From assembly GCA_965146665.1 (NCBI GenBank), contig CBCTHE010000011.1, positions 1-64,000 on the forward strand: a stretch of DNA of 64,000 nt, in the 5' to 3' direction. Positions 14,650-23,079 of the stretch are shown piece by piece; within the stretch, counting starts at the first letter, position 1, and each line of letters begins with the position of its first letter. Source of the DNA: Ructibacterium sp965146665 (GTDB lineage: Bacteria > Bacillota > Clostridia > Monoglobales > Monoglobaceae). The notes beneath the pieces were generated by a model, which was not told where the DNA came from, searched no databases, and worked only from the letters and a program-made list of their open reading frames with translations. The position numbers and the translations under genes are program-made.

Positions 14650-17445
14650 CTATTTATTCGGTATCCACTTTTGAAGTACAGTACAAAACAAATCTATCTC
14701 TAGTGGTTTTGTAAGAAAATCATTCATACCCGCATCGTTTGCCATATCTCGATCTTCTTGAAAAGAGTTGGCAGTAAGAGCAATAATGGGAATTTTTATT
14801 GCATCAGAATGCGCTGAGGCCCGAATAGCCTTTGTTGCCTCCAGGCCTCCCATATTCGGCATGCGCATATCCATTAGAATGAGATCATAATACCCAGGGG
14901 CGCTTTGTTCAAAGCATTTAACCGCTTCTGTTCCATCTCTGGCAAGCTCTGTCTGTATACCTTTTAACTCTAATATATCAATCGCAATTTCGGCATTAAT
15001 CGGGTTATCTTCAGCCAGCAGAATTCGTACATTTTCAAAATGGACAGCCGGCTCAAGCTGCGTTTTAAATTCTATGGGCTTTCCAAAGGTAAGGGGTATA
15101 CAAAAGTAAAATTCGCTTCCTGCATTTATTTTGCTTTTCACTTTTAAAGTACCGCCCATGAGTTGTACAATGTTCCGGCTGATCGGTAAACCCAGTCCAG
15201 TCCCCTGACTGCGCATTTGATTGGCCCCGATTTGTTCGAATGATTCAAAAATACGCTCTAAATCTTCCGCCTTGATGCCAATGCCAGTATCAGAAACCCT
15301 AAACAAATAGGAGGCTTGTATATCAGAGTCTGCCGTTTCCTCCACTGCCAGGTGCACCTCTCCTCCTGCCGGTGTAAATTTAATGGCGTTGGACACCAAG
15401 TTCATCAAAACTTGCTTTAACCGGATCGCATCACCCTTCAAATCAGAATGCTTGAAATCTGTTTCACAGCAAAGTGTTATTCCCCGCGCCTGTGCCTGTG
15501 TTTGCATCATGCTGCAAAGTTCATCAAGCAGCTGCTGTAAGGAGAAGTCTTCATTTACAATTGAAAGCATGCCGTTATCAATTCGGCTCATATCTAAAAT
15601 ATCATTGATCAGCCCCAATAAATACTGTGAAGTTGAAGTCAGCTTAGCTACATTTCCTTTTATACTTTCGGGAATATTATCCTTCATCGCGATGAGCGCG
15701 GTTGTTCCAACAATGGCATTCATCGGTGTACGGATTTCGTGGCTCATTCGGGAGAGAAATTCACTTTTCGCCCTATTATCCGCCTCCGCTTTTGCAATAT
15801 TTTTTTGCATATTGGCATTCTTTACACGCATGTTGGCTATTATAACAATCACCATTGTGATGAGCAGTAAAAAAGCTGATATAGCAGTGATTGACAAAAT
15901 AGGATTGGTCTCCATAAAACTTTTCAGCGATACTTTTGCGTCTCCAATTGAGACCAGATTGTGATCCAAAAGAGAATTCCTGTCTTCCTCGGATAAGCTG
16001 TTAATGCCTTTGTTAATAATGGACAACAGCTCGGGATTTGCGGGCATAGGTACAGCAAAACTGATGCTCATACGGTTTGTTGATAAAGTAACGGGGACAA
16101 CATTGGTATAAATCTTTTCCTGCATCATCTGTTCTACTCGTGCAGAAAGCCCACAAGCAAAATCTACTTTACTGGTATTTACCGCAGACACAACCTCTTC
16201 AATGGTGGAAAAATATGTTACTTTGCTTGCTTTTACATAAGAGGGCAGCTGGCGTCCTTCTAAAAGGCCGCAGGTTAATCCGTCGGCCGGGTAGGTCACA
16301 GACCGGTTACGTACAATTAAGTCATTTAATGCGGCATAGGATTTGGTCTGTACCAATTCACTCCGCATGGCATCCGCGGAATCGTCGAAGAAAATGCCGG
16401 CCATATCGGCTTTGCCATCGATAACGAGTTGCTGCGCATGGGCATAGGAGTCAGCTAATATGTATGAAAATTTGATTCCATATCTTATGGTTATTTTTTC
16501 AAGCAATTCTGGTACCAAGCCAACATGATCACCATCCTCGTATCCAATACAATAAAGAGGATGATAATACTTGGGAACCGCCACAGTCACTGTACCTTTC
16601 TGCTCAATATAGGTTTTTTCTTCCTCGGACAGCAGCAGATTTTCCACACCTGTATCAGCAAAATACCGCTTATATACTTCTTCTGAAAACTGGGGATCAG
16701 ATAACAAAATGCGCTCCATTGCCCAATTGAGCTGGTCAAGAAGCTCCTGGTTGTCCGGCTGTACAACCAGATAATGCGGCTGCGCATCAAAATATGCTGC
16801 CGCACGAAACTCTCCCGTATCATCCACTGCATTTCCAAGCTTCAAATCAATTTTGCCATTTCTCAGATCCATATTGATCTGATTGGCGGCAACTTCTTTG
16901 GAGGTATATGGTTTGAGTGTACAGTTTAAACCATTGGCAGAGAGGAACTCCTTCAGCCTGCGCACATTGTCAGCTGCCCGCTCCACAACGCCTATGGTTT
17001 TCCCATTCAAATCCCTTAAATCATAGCCTTTAATGGAAGTATTATCCTGGCTCGCCAGCAATACCGCTTTGGTATTGCCACAGCTATAATCCGGGTAGGC
17101 AAAGTATTCTTCAAACGCCTTTGAATAGTATGTACCGCCCATTAGGTCATATTTACCGGCAATAAAATCTTTCGTCATGTCATTAGCGTCGGTATCAATG
17201 AATTCGTATGACCAACCGGTGTATTTTGCGATTTCATACAAATAATCTACCACCAGACCGGAGCGGTTCCCGTTATCGCCGGTCATAGTGAAACCTTGCG
17301 ATTCCGGAAAAGCCACTCGAAGCCGGACGGTCTGTTCTTCCGCGGCGAAAGCCGAAACGGAACCCGAAAGCAGGGCAAAAAGCAATACCGTCACAGCAAA
17401 AACTTTGATTATATATTCTTTTGATTCGTTTATAAAATATTTCAT
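14650..17445 (-). CDS. BvgS-like hybrid sensor kinase with two SBP3 domains
   Basis: A 931-aa membrane sensor. Order: signal/TM segment (about 10-35), two periplasmic-type solute-binding domains of family 3 (about 40-268 and 286-497), TM helix 514-538, coiled linker, HisKA with phospho-acceptor H569 (SRMSHEIRTPMNAIVG), HATPase with N-box NLVSNAIKFTP (682-692) and G boxes DTGIGI / GTGLGL, then a receiver domain with D859 (LILMDMRMP) and LAEDN. In relatives such as BvgS/EvgS, Venus-flytrap domains sense small molecules and the phosphate goes H to D to an HPt. The receiver fits the separate HPt protein at 25147. Last gene of a six-gene leftward operon, 78 bases after the lipoprotein gene. Confidence 0.9.
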   Translation of the reverse strand: MKYFINESKEYIIKVFAVTVLLFALLSGSVSAFAAEEQTVRLRVAFPESQGFTMTGDNGNRSGLVVDYLYEIAKYTGWSYEFIDTDANDMTKDFIAGKYDLMGGTYYSKAFEEYFAYPDYSCGNTKAVLLASQDNTSIKGYDLRDLNGKTIGVVERAADNVRRLKEFLSANGLNCTLKPYTSKEVAANQINMDLRNGKIDLKLGNAVDDTGEFRAAAYFDAQPHYLVVQPDNQELLDQLNWAMERILLSDPQFSEEVYKRYFADTGVENLLLSEEEKTYIEQKGTVTVAVPKYYHPLYCIGYEDGDHVGLVPELLEKITIRYGIKFSYILADSYAHAQQLVIDGKADMAGIFFDDSADAMRSELVQTKSYAALNDLIVRNRSVTYPADGLTCGLLEGRQLPSYVKASKVTYFSTIEEVVSAVNTSKVDFACGLSARVEQMMQEKIYTNVVPVTLSTNRMSISFAVPMPANPELLSIINKGINSLSEEDRNSLLDHNLVSIGDAKVSLKSFMETNPILSITAISAFLLLITMVIVIIANMRVKNANMQKNIAKAEADNRAKSEFLSRMSHEIRTPMNAIVGTTALIAMKDNIPESIKGNVAKLTSTSQYLLGLINDILDMSRIDNGMLSIVNEDFSLQQLLDELCSMMQTQAQARGITLCCETDFKHSDLKGDAIRLKQVLMNLVSNAIKFTPAGGEVHLAVEETADSDIQASYLFRVSDTGIGIKAEDLERIFESFEQIGANQMRSQGTGLGLPISRNIVQLMGGTLKVKSKINAGSEFYFCIPLTFGKPIEFKTQLEPAVHFENVRILLAEDNPINAEIAIDILELKGIQTELARDGTEAVKCFEQSAPGYYDLILMDMRMPNMGGLEATKAIRASAHSDAIKIPIIALTANSFQEDRDMANDAGMNDFLTKPLEIDLFCTVLQKWIPNK

Positions 17446-17522
17446 ATAGGCTCCTACTCAAATAACTGTCTCGCATAAACATATTGTTTCTGTAAGACAA
17501 TTTCCGGTGTCCGCTTCTGTTT

Positions 17523-19388
17523 TTAATACCACCGCAGTGTAAGCCGATGATCCTTTGCCGGGGAGATAGTCCCTGCCTGTTTGACGGCGGAAGTGACCAA
17601 ATCAATATTGCTGCCGACTTCGCTGTGGATGCTGACAGTGGAAGCGATATAGGATTTGTCAATGGAGTCACCCCAGGCGGCAACGGTGTAGCGCCTGCTA
17701 TCCTCAATCTCACTTCCGTCCGCCAAAGTCAGCTTTATCACATTTTCATCCCAGGGCCGCCAGGGGGCGTATTCCATGGCCATGCCGGAGAAAGCATACA
17801 GTACGTTGATTTCCTTGCCGTTGATGATGGGGTGTTCCATGAGTTTTTTCAAATCAGCGCCGGTAATCTCATAGGTGGCAAGTCCGTCGTCCGCGCCCAG
17901 CCCGCGCAGGTAAAAGCTATATAGCATGGTCACGTCACCTTTATAAATTTTTGCTAAATTCCCCTTGTAATAAGTGCCATGAGGAATAAGAGCGATCTCC
18001 GCCCCGCTGGCGGAGCGCATGGCATCGGCAATAAAAATGCTGGTCTCCAATATAGTAAAGTCCTCGGCAGCGGTTCCGGCGGAATCTTCCGCCTCTTGAA
18101 CCGACGAGATGCTTTTAACCATGGCATCCGTTTCGTCAAGAGCCTGCTCCAGGGTCAGCTTGCCATCCAAATACGCCTTGAGAGTTTTGTTGTGAAGTTC
18201 ATTTCCAATTCTGTCCGCGGAAAAAATCTGTCCATTTTCAATACAGTTTTGTATGTCCCAATATTCATCTTTCAAATTTGCCTGAACGGATTTTACGCTG
18301 CTCAATCCTGAAAAGACCTCCAACAAAGCCGCCTGACCTTTGTCGGTGCTGAGAAACGTAAAAATGTCCAGCAGAATCTGCCTTTTATCAGGATCGTCCA
18401 TGGACGCTTTCGACAGCGCCATACAGCGCCCCGGCTCCATCTGCATCCAACGCTCCCCGGGTATATCGGAGGGGTAGCCGAAAAAGCCGATCTCACATTC
18501 CGGCTGTTCGTCTTCATAAAGGGAAAACATGGTCAGTTGTTCCGGCAGCATGGCAATCTCCCCCGCGTAGAGGGCGTAGCGGTTTTGCGTCAGGCTGGAG
18601 GAAAAGTCGCCCTCCACTACGATGCCCCGGTCATAGAGGTTTTTTAGCACCTCAAAATACGGCTCCAGCAGGCCCTTGCAGGAGGCTTGGCCGCTGCAAA
18701 AAAGGTCGTACTGCTCCCGCTTTTCCACGGTGGAAAAGACGGTGCGGTTGCTGAAACCGAGACCGACCCCATCCGGGGAATACTTAAAGCAGGGGACAAA
18801 GGGCCGAATGCCCTGGGTGGAAATTTCCTCGCACAGGGTATAAAATTCATCGATGGTCGCCGGAATTTCCCAGCCATGTGCCTCAAACAGGCTTTTGTTG
18901 TAAAAGATTCCCTGTGCCGAGTTGTTGATGGGGAGCTGGTGCAGCTTTCCATCGGCACTCAAGTCGTTCAGCACGGATTGATAGTACCGGGAGGTAAAAT
19001 TCTCCGCAGATAAATCATAAAAGGCACTGCAGCTTATCCCTGTATCTTTGATATAGCTTGTAACGATGATATCCTCCAAATCCTTCTGTACGCCGGGATG
19101 CTTTGCGTGATCTTCCACATTAGAAATACTGACCTGATCCAGGATAACGATGTCAACATCAGGAAATTCCGCCTCAATGGCAAGCTCCATCGGTTTTGAA
19201 TAGCCGGGCGCATACATGCCCATAGTGATGACGGTTTTGTCAAAGTCCACCGTCTCATAGGTTAAAATCTCGTTATCCGCGCAGAACCGCGCCTCCTCCT
19301 TCGATTTACGCGGTGTATCGCCGCAGCCAGCCATCCCCAACAACACAGCGCCCGCCAATACGAGACTCAAACCCTTCTGTTTTCTCAT
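17523..19388 (-). CDS. Solute-binding lipoprotein fused to 5'-nucleotidase C-terminal domain
   Basis: A 621-aa lipoprotein; lipobox LGMAGC places the acylated Cys at residue 22. Residues about 50-430 resemble family 1 extracellular solute-binding proteins of sugar ABC transporters (INNSAQGIFYNKSLFEAHGW, GEIAMLPEQLTMFSLYE). Residues about 455-610 match the 5'-nucleotidase C-terminal domain, the nucleotide-recognition half of UshA-type enzymes: ADAMRSASGAEIALIPHGTY, then ITGADLKKLMEHP and RRYTVAAWGDSID. The metallophosphatase half is absent, so catalysis is unlikely and ligand binding is more probable. No ABC permease is nearby; it sits between two sensor kinase genes, suggesting a signal-capture role. 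The fusion is unusual. Confidence 0.8.
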   Translation of the reverse strand: MRKQKGLSLVLAGAVLLGMAGCGDTPRKSKEEARFCADNEILTYETVDFDKTVITMGMYAPGYSKPMELAIEAEFPDVDIVILDQVSISNVEDHAKHPGVQKDLEDIIVTSYIKDTGISCSAFYDLSAENFTSRYYQSVLNDLSADGKLHQLPINNSAQGIFYNKSLFEAHGWEIPATIDEFYTLCEEISTQGIRPFVPCFKYSPDGVGLGFSNRTVFSTVEKREQYDLFCSGQASCKGLLEPYFEVLKNLYDRGIVVEGDFSSSLTQNRYALYAGEIAMLPEQLTMFSLYEDEQPECEIGFFGYPSDIPGERWMQMEPGRCMALSKASMDDPDKRQILLDIFTFLSTDKGQAALLEVFSGLSSVKSVQANLKDEYWDIQNCIENGQIFSADRIGNELHNKTLKAYLDGKLTLEQALDETDAMVKSISSVQEAEDSAGTAAEDFTILETSIFIADAMRSASGAEIALIPHGTYYKGNLAKIYKGDVTMLYSFYLRGLGADDGLATYEITGADLKKLMEHPIINGKEINVLYAFSGMAMEYAPWRPWDENVIKLTLADGSEIEDSRRYTVAAWGDSIDKSYIASTVSIHSEVGSNIDLVTSAVKQAGTISPAKDHRLTLRWY

Positions 19389-19401
19389 CCGGCACTCCTC
19401 C

Positions 19402-21522
19402 TTAACTTATATATTTAACAAACAAATTCTTGACCACATTGATATCCATCGGCTTGCTGATATGGGCCTGCATACCATGGGCAAGTGATTTTTCCACATC
19501 CTCCTCAAAAGCGTTTGCGGATAAGGCAATAATGGGTATGCTCTGCGCTTCTATGTGAGCTGTTCTGCGAATGGCCGCGGCAGCCTCCAAACCATTCATC
19601 ACCGGCATCTGGATGTCCATTAGAATAATGGAGTAATATCCTGGGGCAGAGCTTTGAAAACGGTTTACAGCCTCCGCGCCGTTGACTGCGCCGTCGACCG
19701 CAAAGCCCAGTCCGGACAAAAGCTCTGAGACGATCTCGCGGTTTATTTCGTTATCCTCCGCTAGCAGGATTCTCTTTCCAAGCAAATATGCGGGCAATTC
19801 ATTAGGGCACCCGTCTTCCGAATTTGATTCACTTAGTTCGGTTCGCTCCAGCGGAAGCTCTATGACAAATCTGCTTCCTTGATTCAACTTGCTCTCTGCG
19901 TGGATTGCTCCGTTCATCAAGGTCACAAGACTGTAGACAATCGCCAGCCCTAAACCGCTGCCCACATGCGCAGAGGTAAGGGAGGACTGTTCCTGCTCAA
20001 AGGGATGGAACATGTGCTGCATAAACGCTTCGCTCATACCAATCCCCGTGTCCTCGACAATAAAGCAGACTTTTGTATACTTGCCGCTCTCCTCGCTTTC
20101 CCGGTAAGTAAGGGTTACGGCTCCCTGTTCGGGAGTAAACTTAATGGCGTTTGAAATTAAATTGACAAGGCACTGCTTGATGCGGACGGCGTCTCCTAAA
20201 AATCTTCTGTGAAAGCTCTTCGGACAATCCAGGCTGAAGGTCAGCGCCTTCTCCCCTGAAGAGTAGGTTTCCAGCTGAACAACGTTCTCCAGCAGCTCCT
20301 TCATGTCAAAAGCCGCGTGGGAAATCCGCAGCTTTCCGCTTTCGATCCGGCTCATATCCAATACGTCATTGATAATAGAAATCAGGTATTCACCGGACTT
20401 TTTCGCTTTTTGCGCGCAGTCCGCCACAATATCCGGTTTGTCCGCATTGCGCAGCAACAAATCATTCAATCCAATCACTGCGGTCAGCGGCGTGCGGATA
20501 TCATGGGAGACCTTATTCATAAAATCGCTCTTTAAGGTGGCTTTCGCCTGCTCCAGCTTGATTTGCTGCCCCTTTTTCACATAATAGTAGATCCAAACTA
20601 CAGCCATAGCCACCACGGTTGATAGGGTAAGCACAATCATAATGATCACCTGCCGCATTCCGTCAAAAGTTGCCCTGGCCGTGATCGAAATGGGGACAGC
20701 TATGACAATGCTGTTGCCCTCACTTTCCGGAAAGCTTTGAATACGCCAGGTTTCCCCATCTATTTTTGCAGTAAATTCTACCTTCTGCCGCTGTTCCAGT
20801 CCCTGCTGCAGGGCAAGAACCTGCTGCTCGTCTACCTTTTTCTCCCGCAGGGTATGCAGCAGATTATATCCGCCAAAAAATTCATTGGCTGTTGCTTTGG
20901 TCGGCCGCAGCCCAATAACCCCCTGTTGATTCACTACATAGGACGCCCCATGATTTTCATATAAAGCTGTGGCCGCAATTTTTGCGTAAGTGTTTGAGTC
21001 CACCAGCATGATAACGCCAAAAAACTCTTTATTGTCTATGGTCACATTGGAAAGAGGGGACATAAAAACCCAAAAATCACCTTTGGTCTGTACCGTACAG
21101 AAATCCGTCCGAACCGCATCCGAAGTTCTGAGCTTTTTGATTTCTTCCGATTCGGACAGTACGATTTTTTCTCCTTTTAAGGAGATACAGGAACCGTCCC
21201 CAGCCAGCAGGTATACCTGGTCAAAGGCCAGAAGCAGATCCTGTCCCTGCTTGAACGACTGGAGGTGACTGCTCATAATGAGGCAAGCCGCCTGGCGTAC
21301 CTTGTCCTCATAGCTTTGTCTAAGTAAAAGCAACTTCTCCGAAATGAGGGTGCTCATTTGCTCAATGGAGTCGATCCGCTCATTTTGAATGGACTGGTTC
21401 AAATGACGATATGCAGCGGTAAAAATAAGAACTTCGGAGATGAGAAGTACCGCCAGCACAATGGTTATCCGCCTGAGACGCGGCAAAACTTCCACACCGG
21501 AATTTTTTCCCTTTCCACTCAT
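19402..21522 (-). CDS. Hybrid sensor histidine kinase with Cache-like sensor
   Basis: A 706-aa kinase: TM1 (about 19-37), extracytoplasmic region 38-289 with a PAS/Cache-like pattern (WVFMSPLSNVTIDNKEFFGV, SYVVNQQGVIGLRP), TM2 (about 290-314), HisKA with H340 (NKVSHDIRTPLTAVIGLNDL), HATPase (NLISNAIKFTP, DTGIGM, GSGLGLAI) and a receiver with D636 (IILMDIQMP). It should phosphorylate its own receiver and pass phosphate to an HPt. The start is uncertain: ATG 21522 has only a weak AAAAGAGA site, and upstream in-frame ATGs at 21555 and 21570 are possible. Thirteen bases separate it from the downstream lipoprotein gene. Confidence 0.85.
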   Translation of the reverse strand: MSGKGKNSGVEVLPRLRRITIVLAVLLISEVLIFTAAYRHLNQSIQNERIDSIEQMSTLISEKLLLLRQSYEDKVRQAACLIMSSHLQSFKQGQDLLLAFDQVYLLAGDGSCISLKGEKIVLSESEEIKKLRTSDAVRTDFCTVQTKGDFWVFMSPLSNVTIDNKEFFGVIMLVDSNTYAKIAATALYENHGASYVVNQQGVIGLRPTKATANEFFGGYNLLHTLREKKVDEQQVLALQQGLEQRQKVEFTAKIDGETWRIQSFPESEGNSIVIAVPISITARATFDGMRQVIIMIVLTLSTVVAMAVVWIYYYVKKGQQIKLEQAKATLKSDFMNKVSHDIRTPLTAVIGLNDLLLRNADKPDIVADCAQKAKKSGEYLISIINDVLDMSRIESGKLRISHAAFDMKELLENVVQLETYSSGEKALTFSLDCPKSFHRRFLGDAVRIKQCLVNLISNAIKFTPEQGAVTLTYRESEESGKYTKVCFIVEDTGIGMSEAFMQHMFHPFEQEQSSLTSAHVGSGLGLAIVYSLVTLMNGAIHAESKLNQGSRFVIELPLERTELSESNSEDGCPNELPAYLLGKRILLAEDNEINREIVSELLSGLGFAVDGAVNGAEAVNRFQSSAPGYYSIILMDIQMPVMNGLEAAAAIRRTAHIEAQSIPIIALSANAFEEDVEKSLAHGMQAHISKPMDINVVKNLFVKYIS

Positions 21523-21609
21523 TTCTCTTTTCGTTTTAATCCCCCCTCTCGGCATAGAATGGCACCACAAGCACCAGTTGCTTTATTTTATTAGATTGTA
21601 ATCTCCATA

Positions 21610-23079
21610 CTATTTCCACAGCTGAGAGCCGTCATATAGATCTTTGACAGTCTTCCAGCAGCCTAATCTTTTGCACTCTTCAATAATAAGCTGATGGGTA
21701 TACTTGAACATCTCCGCGGTTTGATTTGCAAATGCCCCTTGATCTCCAACAAGCAATGCATTTGCCGCTTCTGCGCACCTGCGGTGTATCTCCAGCTTTC
21801 CGGATGCGTTGGCCCTGTTGATTAGGTTTGGTATTTTTCGGCCGATTCGATAGTTTTTAAGTATAATCTTATAGATCGCTTGCAGAGCCTTAAATGGAAT
21901 ATGTTCTGTTATAAATTCCAGCAGAATAACAGGCGCTGGCTGATATAAACTGCCGTTTTTTTTCGCTTCGTCCAATCGCTGGATCAATATTTGCAAATGC
22001 TCATAAGAAACATGAGCCGCAGCATGATAAGCCACTCCTTCTGCCGTAAGGGAAAGCAGCTCCAAGCCCTCGAAATACCTTCTGAGATGGCTGGCAATTA
22101 ACTTCGGGTCCACATGTATATTATTTAATGCCTCTGCATTAGAGGAAACAAAAATCCCTTTGCCTCGTGTCGCTTCTACAATACCCCATTTTTGCAGACA
22201 TTGGATGGCCTGTGTCGTTGTGTTTACACTGACGCCATACTGCTTCTGCATCTGAGCGTGAGAAGGGAGCCTGTCTCCCGGTTGATAATAACCGATAGCG
22301 ATAAGTCCCAAAATATCCAGGTATACGCTGGAATAGCGTTCTTCCGCCGTTTTCATCCATTGGTCAAGCCCTTGAACACCGATGCGAAAGGGTGAATCAG
22401 CAGGAACGTAACATTGAAAATCATCCCTTGAAATTGTAATGAAATGAATATAAGCAAGGAAATCTTTGATGGCATCGCTTGCAGGGGGCGCTATTCTGCT
22501 TTTTTGAATAAAATTCATGAGTGTCTGCTGATATGTAACGCGTGAACGAAAGTTGTTTTCCCTATATTCAACACCGAGAAAGCCAAGCGAATCAACAATA
22601 TGAAGGCTTAACTCATTTTCGCATCTAGCGATAAAAAAACGCCAGATTAGTTTAGAGTTTCTCCAAAAAAGTTTGGGTGTTTTAGGGTTTAATTGCCGAA
22701 CAATTTTTTCCGGGATATCCCAATCAAATTTATCGCACAGAGAAATTCCATGACATATAAAAGGATAATAAAGAATTTCCGCTGTTTTTAAGATATCTGT
22801 CATGACCGAAACATTTGGCTCTTTCAAATCGTGTATTGAATCGCTTTCTGCGTCTGCTTGTTCAAAAACAACCACAGAGAGCTGCCGCTCTTTTGTCTCA
22901 ATAAGTCCTGCGTCAGACAGCATTGCCACCACGCGGCGTATCGTTTTGTTGGATACTTTATACTCCTTGCAAAGATCGGCATAGGATGGAATTACAGTAC
23001 CTTTCGGCATCAATCCAGATTCAATTTTGTTTTTTAAAATTTCAAATATTCTGTTATAATGGAATTTATCATATTTCAT
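21610..23079 (-). CDS. Regulator with two GntR winged-helix domains
   Basis: A 489-aa protein carrying one GntR-type HTH at residues 8-72 (IFEILKNKIESGLMPKGTVI, YKVSNKTIRRVVAMLSDAG) and a second at about 250-312 (YLDILGLIAIGYYQPGDRLP, YGVSVNTTTQAIQCLQKWGI). The linker and the C-terminal 170 residues are helical without a recognisable ligand-binding domain. GntR proteins normally have a single HTH, so a monomer here could bind two half-sites. It overlaps the upstream response-regulator gene by 11 bases and lies between it and a kinase gene, so it probably provides a second output of the same pathway or controls the operon. Confidence 0.8.
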   Translation of the reverse strand: MKYDKFHYNRIFEILKNKIESGLMPKGTVIPSYADLCKEYKVSNKTIRRVVAMLSDAGLIETKERQLSVVVFEQADAESDSIHDLKEPNVSVMTDILKTAEILYYPFICHGISLCDKFDWDIPEKIVRQLNPKTPKLFWRNSKLIWRFFIARCENELSLHIVDSLGFLGVEYRENNFRSRVTYQQTLMNFIQKSRIAPPASDAIKDFLAYIHFITISRDDFQCYVPADSPFRIGVQGLDQWMKTAEERYSSVYLDILGLIAIGYYQPGDRLPSHAQMQKQYGVSVNTTTQAIQCLQKWGIVEATRGKGIFVSSNAEALNNIHVDPKLIASHLRRYFEGLELLSLTAEGVAYHAAAHVSYEHLQILIQRLDEAKKNGSLYQPAPVILLEFITEHIPFKALQAIYKIILKNYRIGRKIPNLINRANASGKLEIHRRCAEAANALLVGDQGAFANQTAEMFKYTHQLIIEECKRLGCWKTVKDLYDGSQLWK

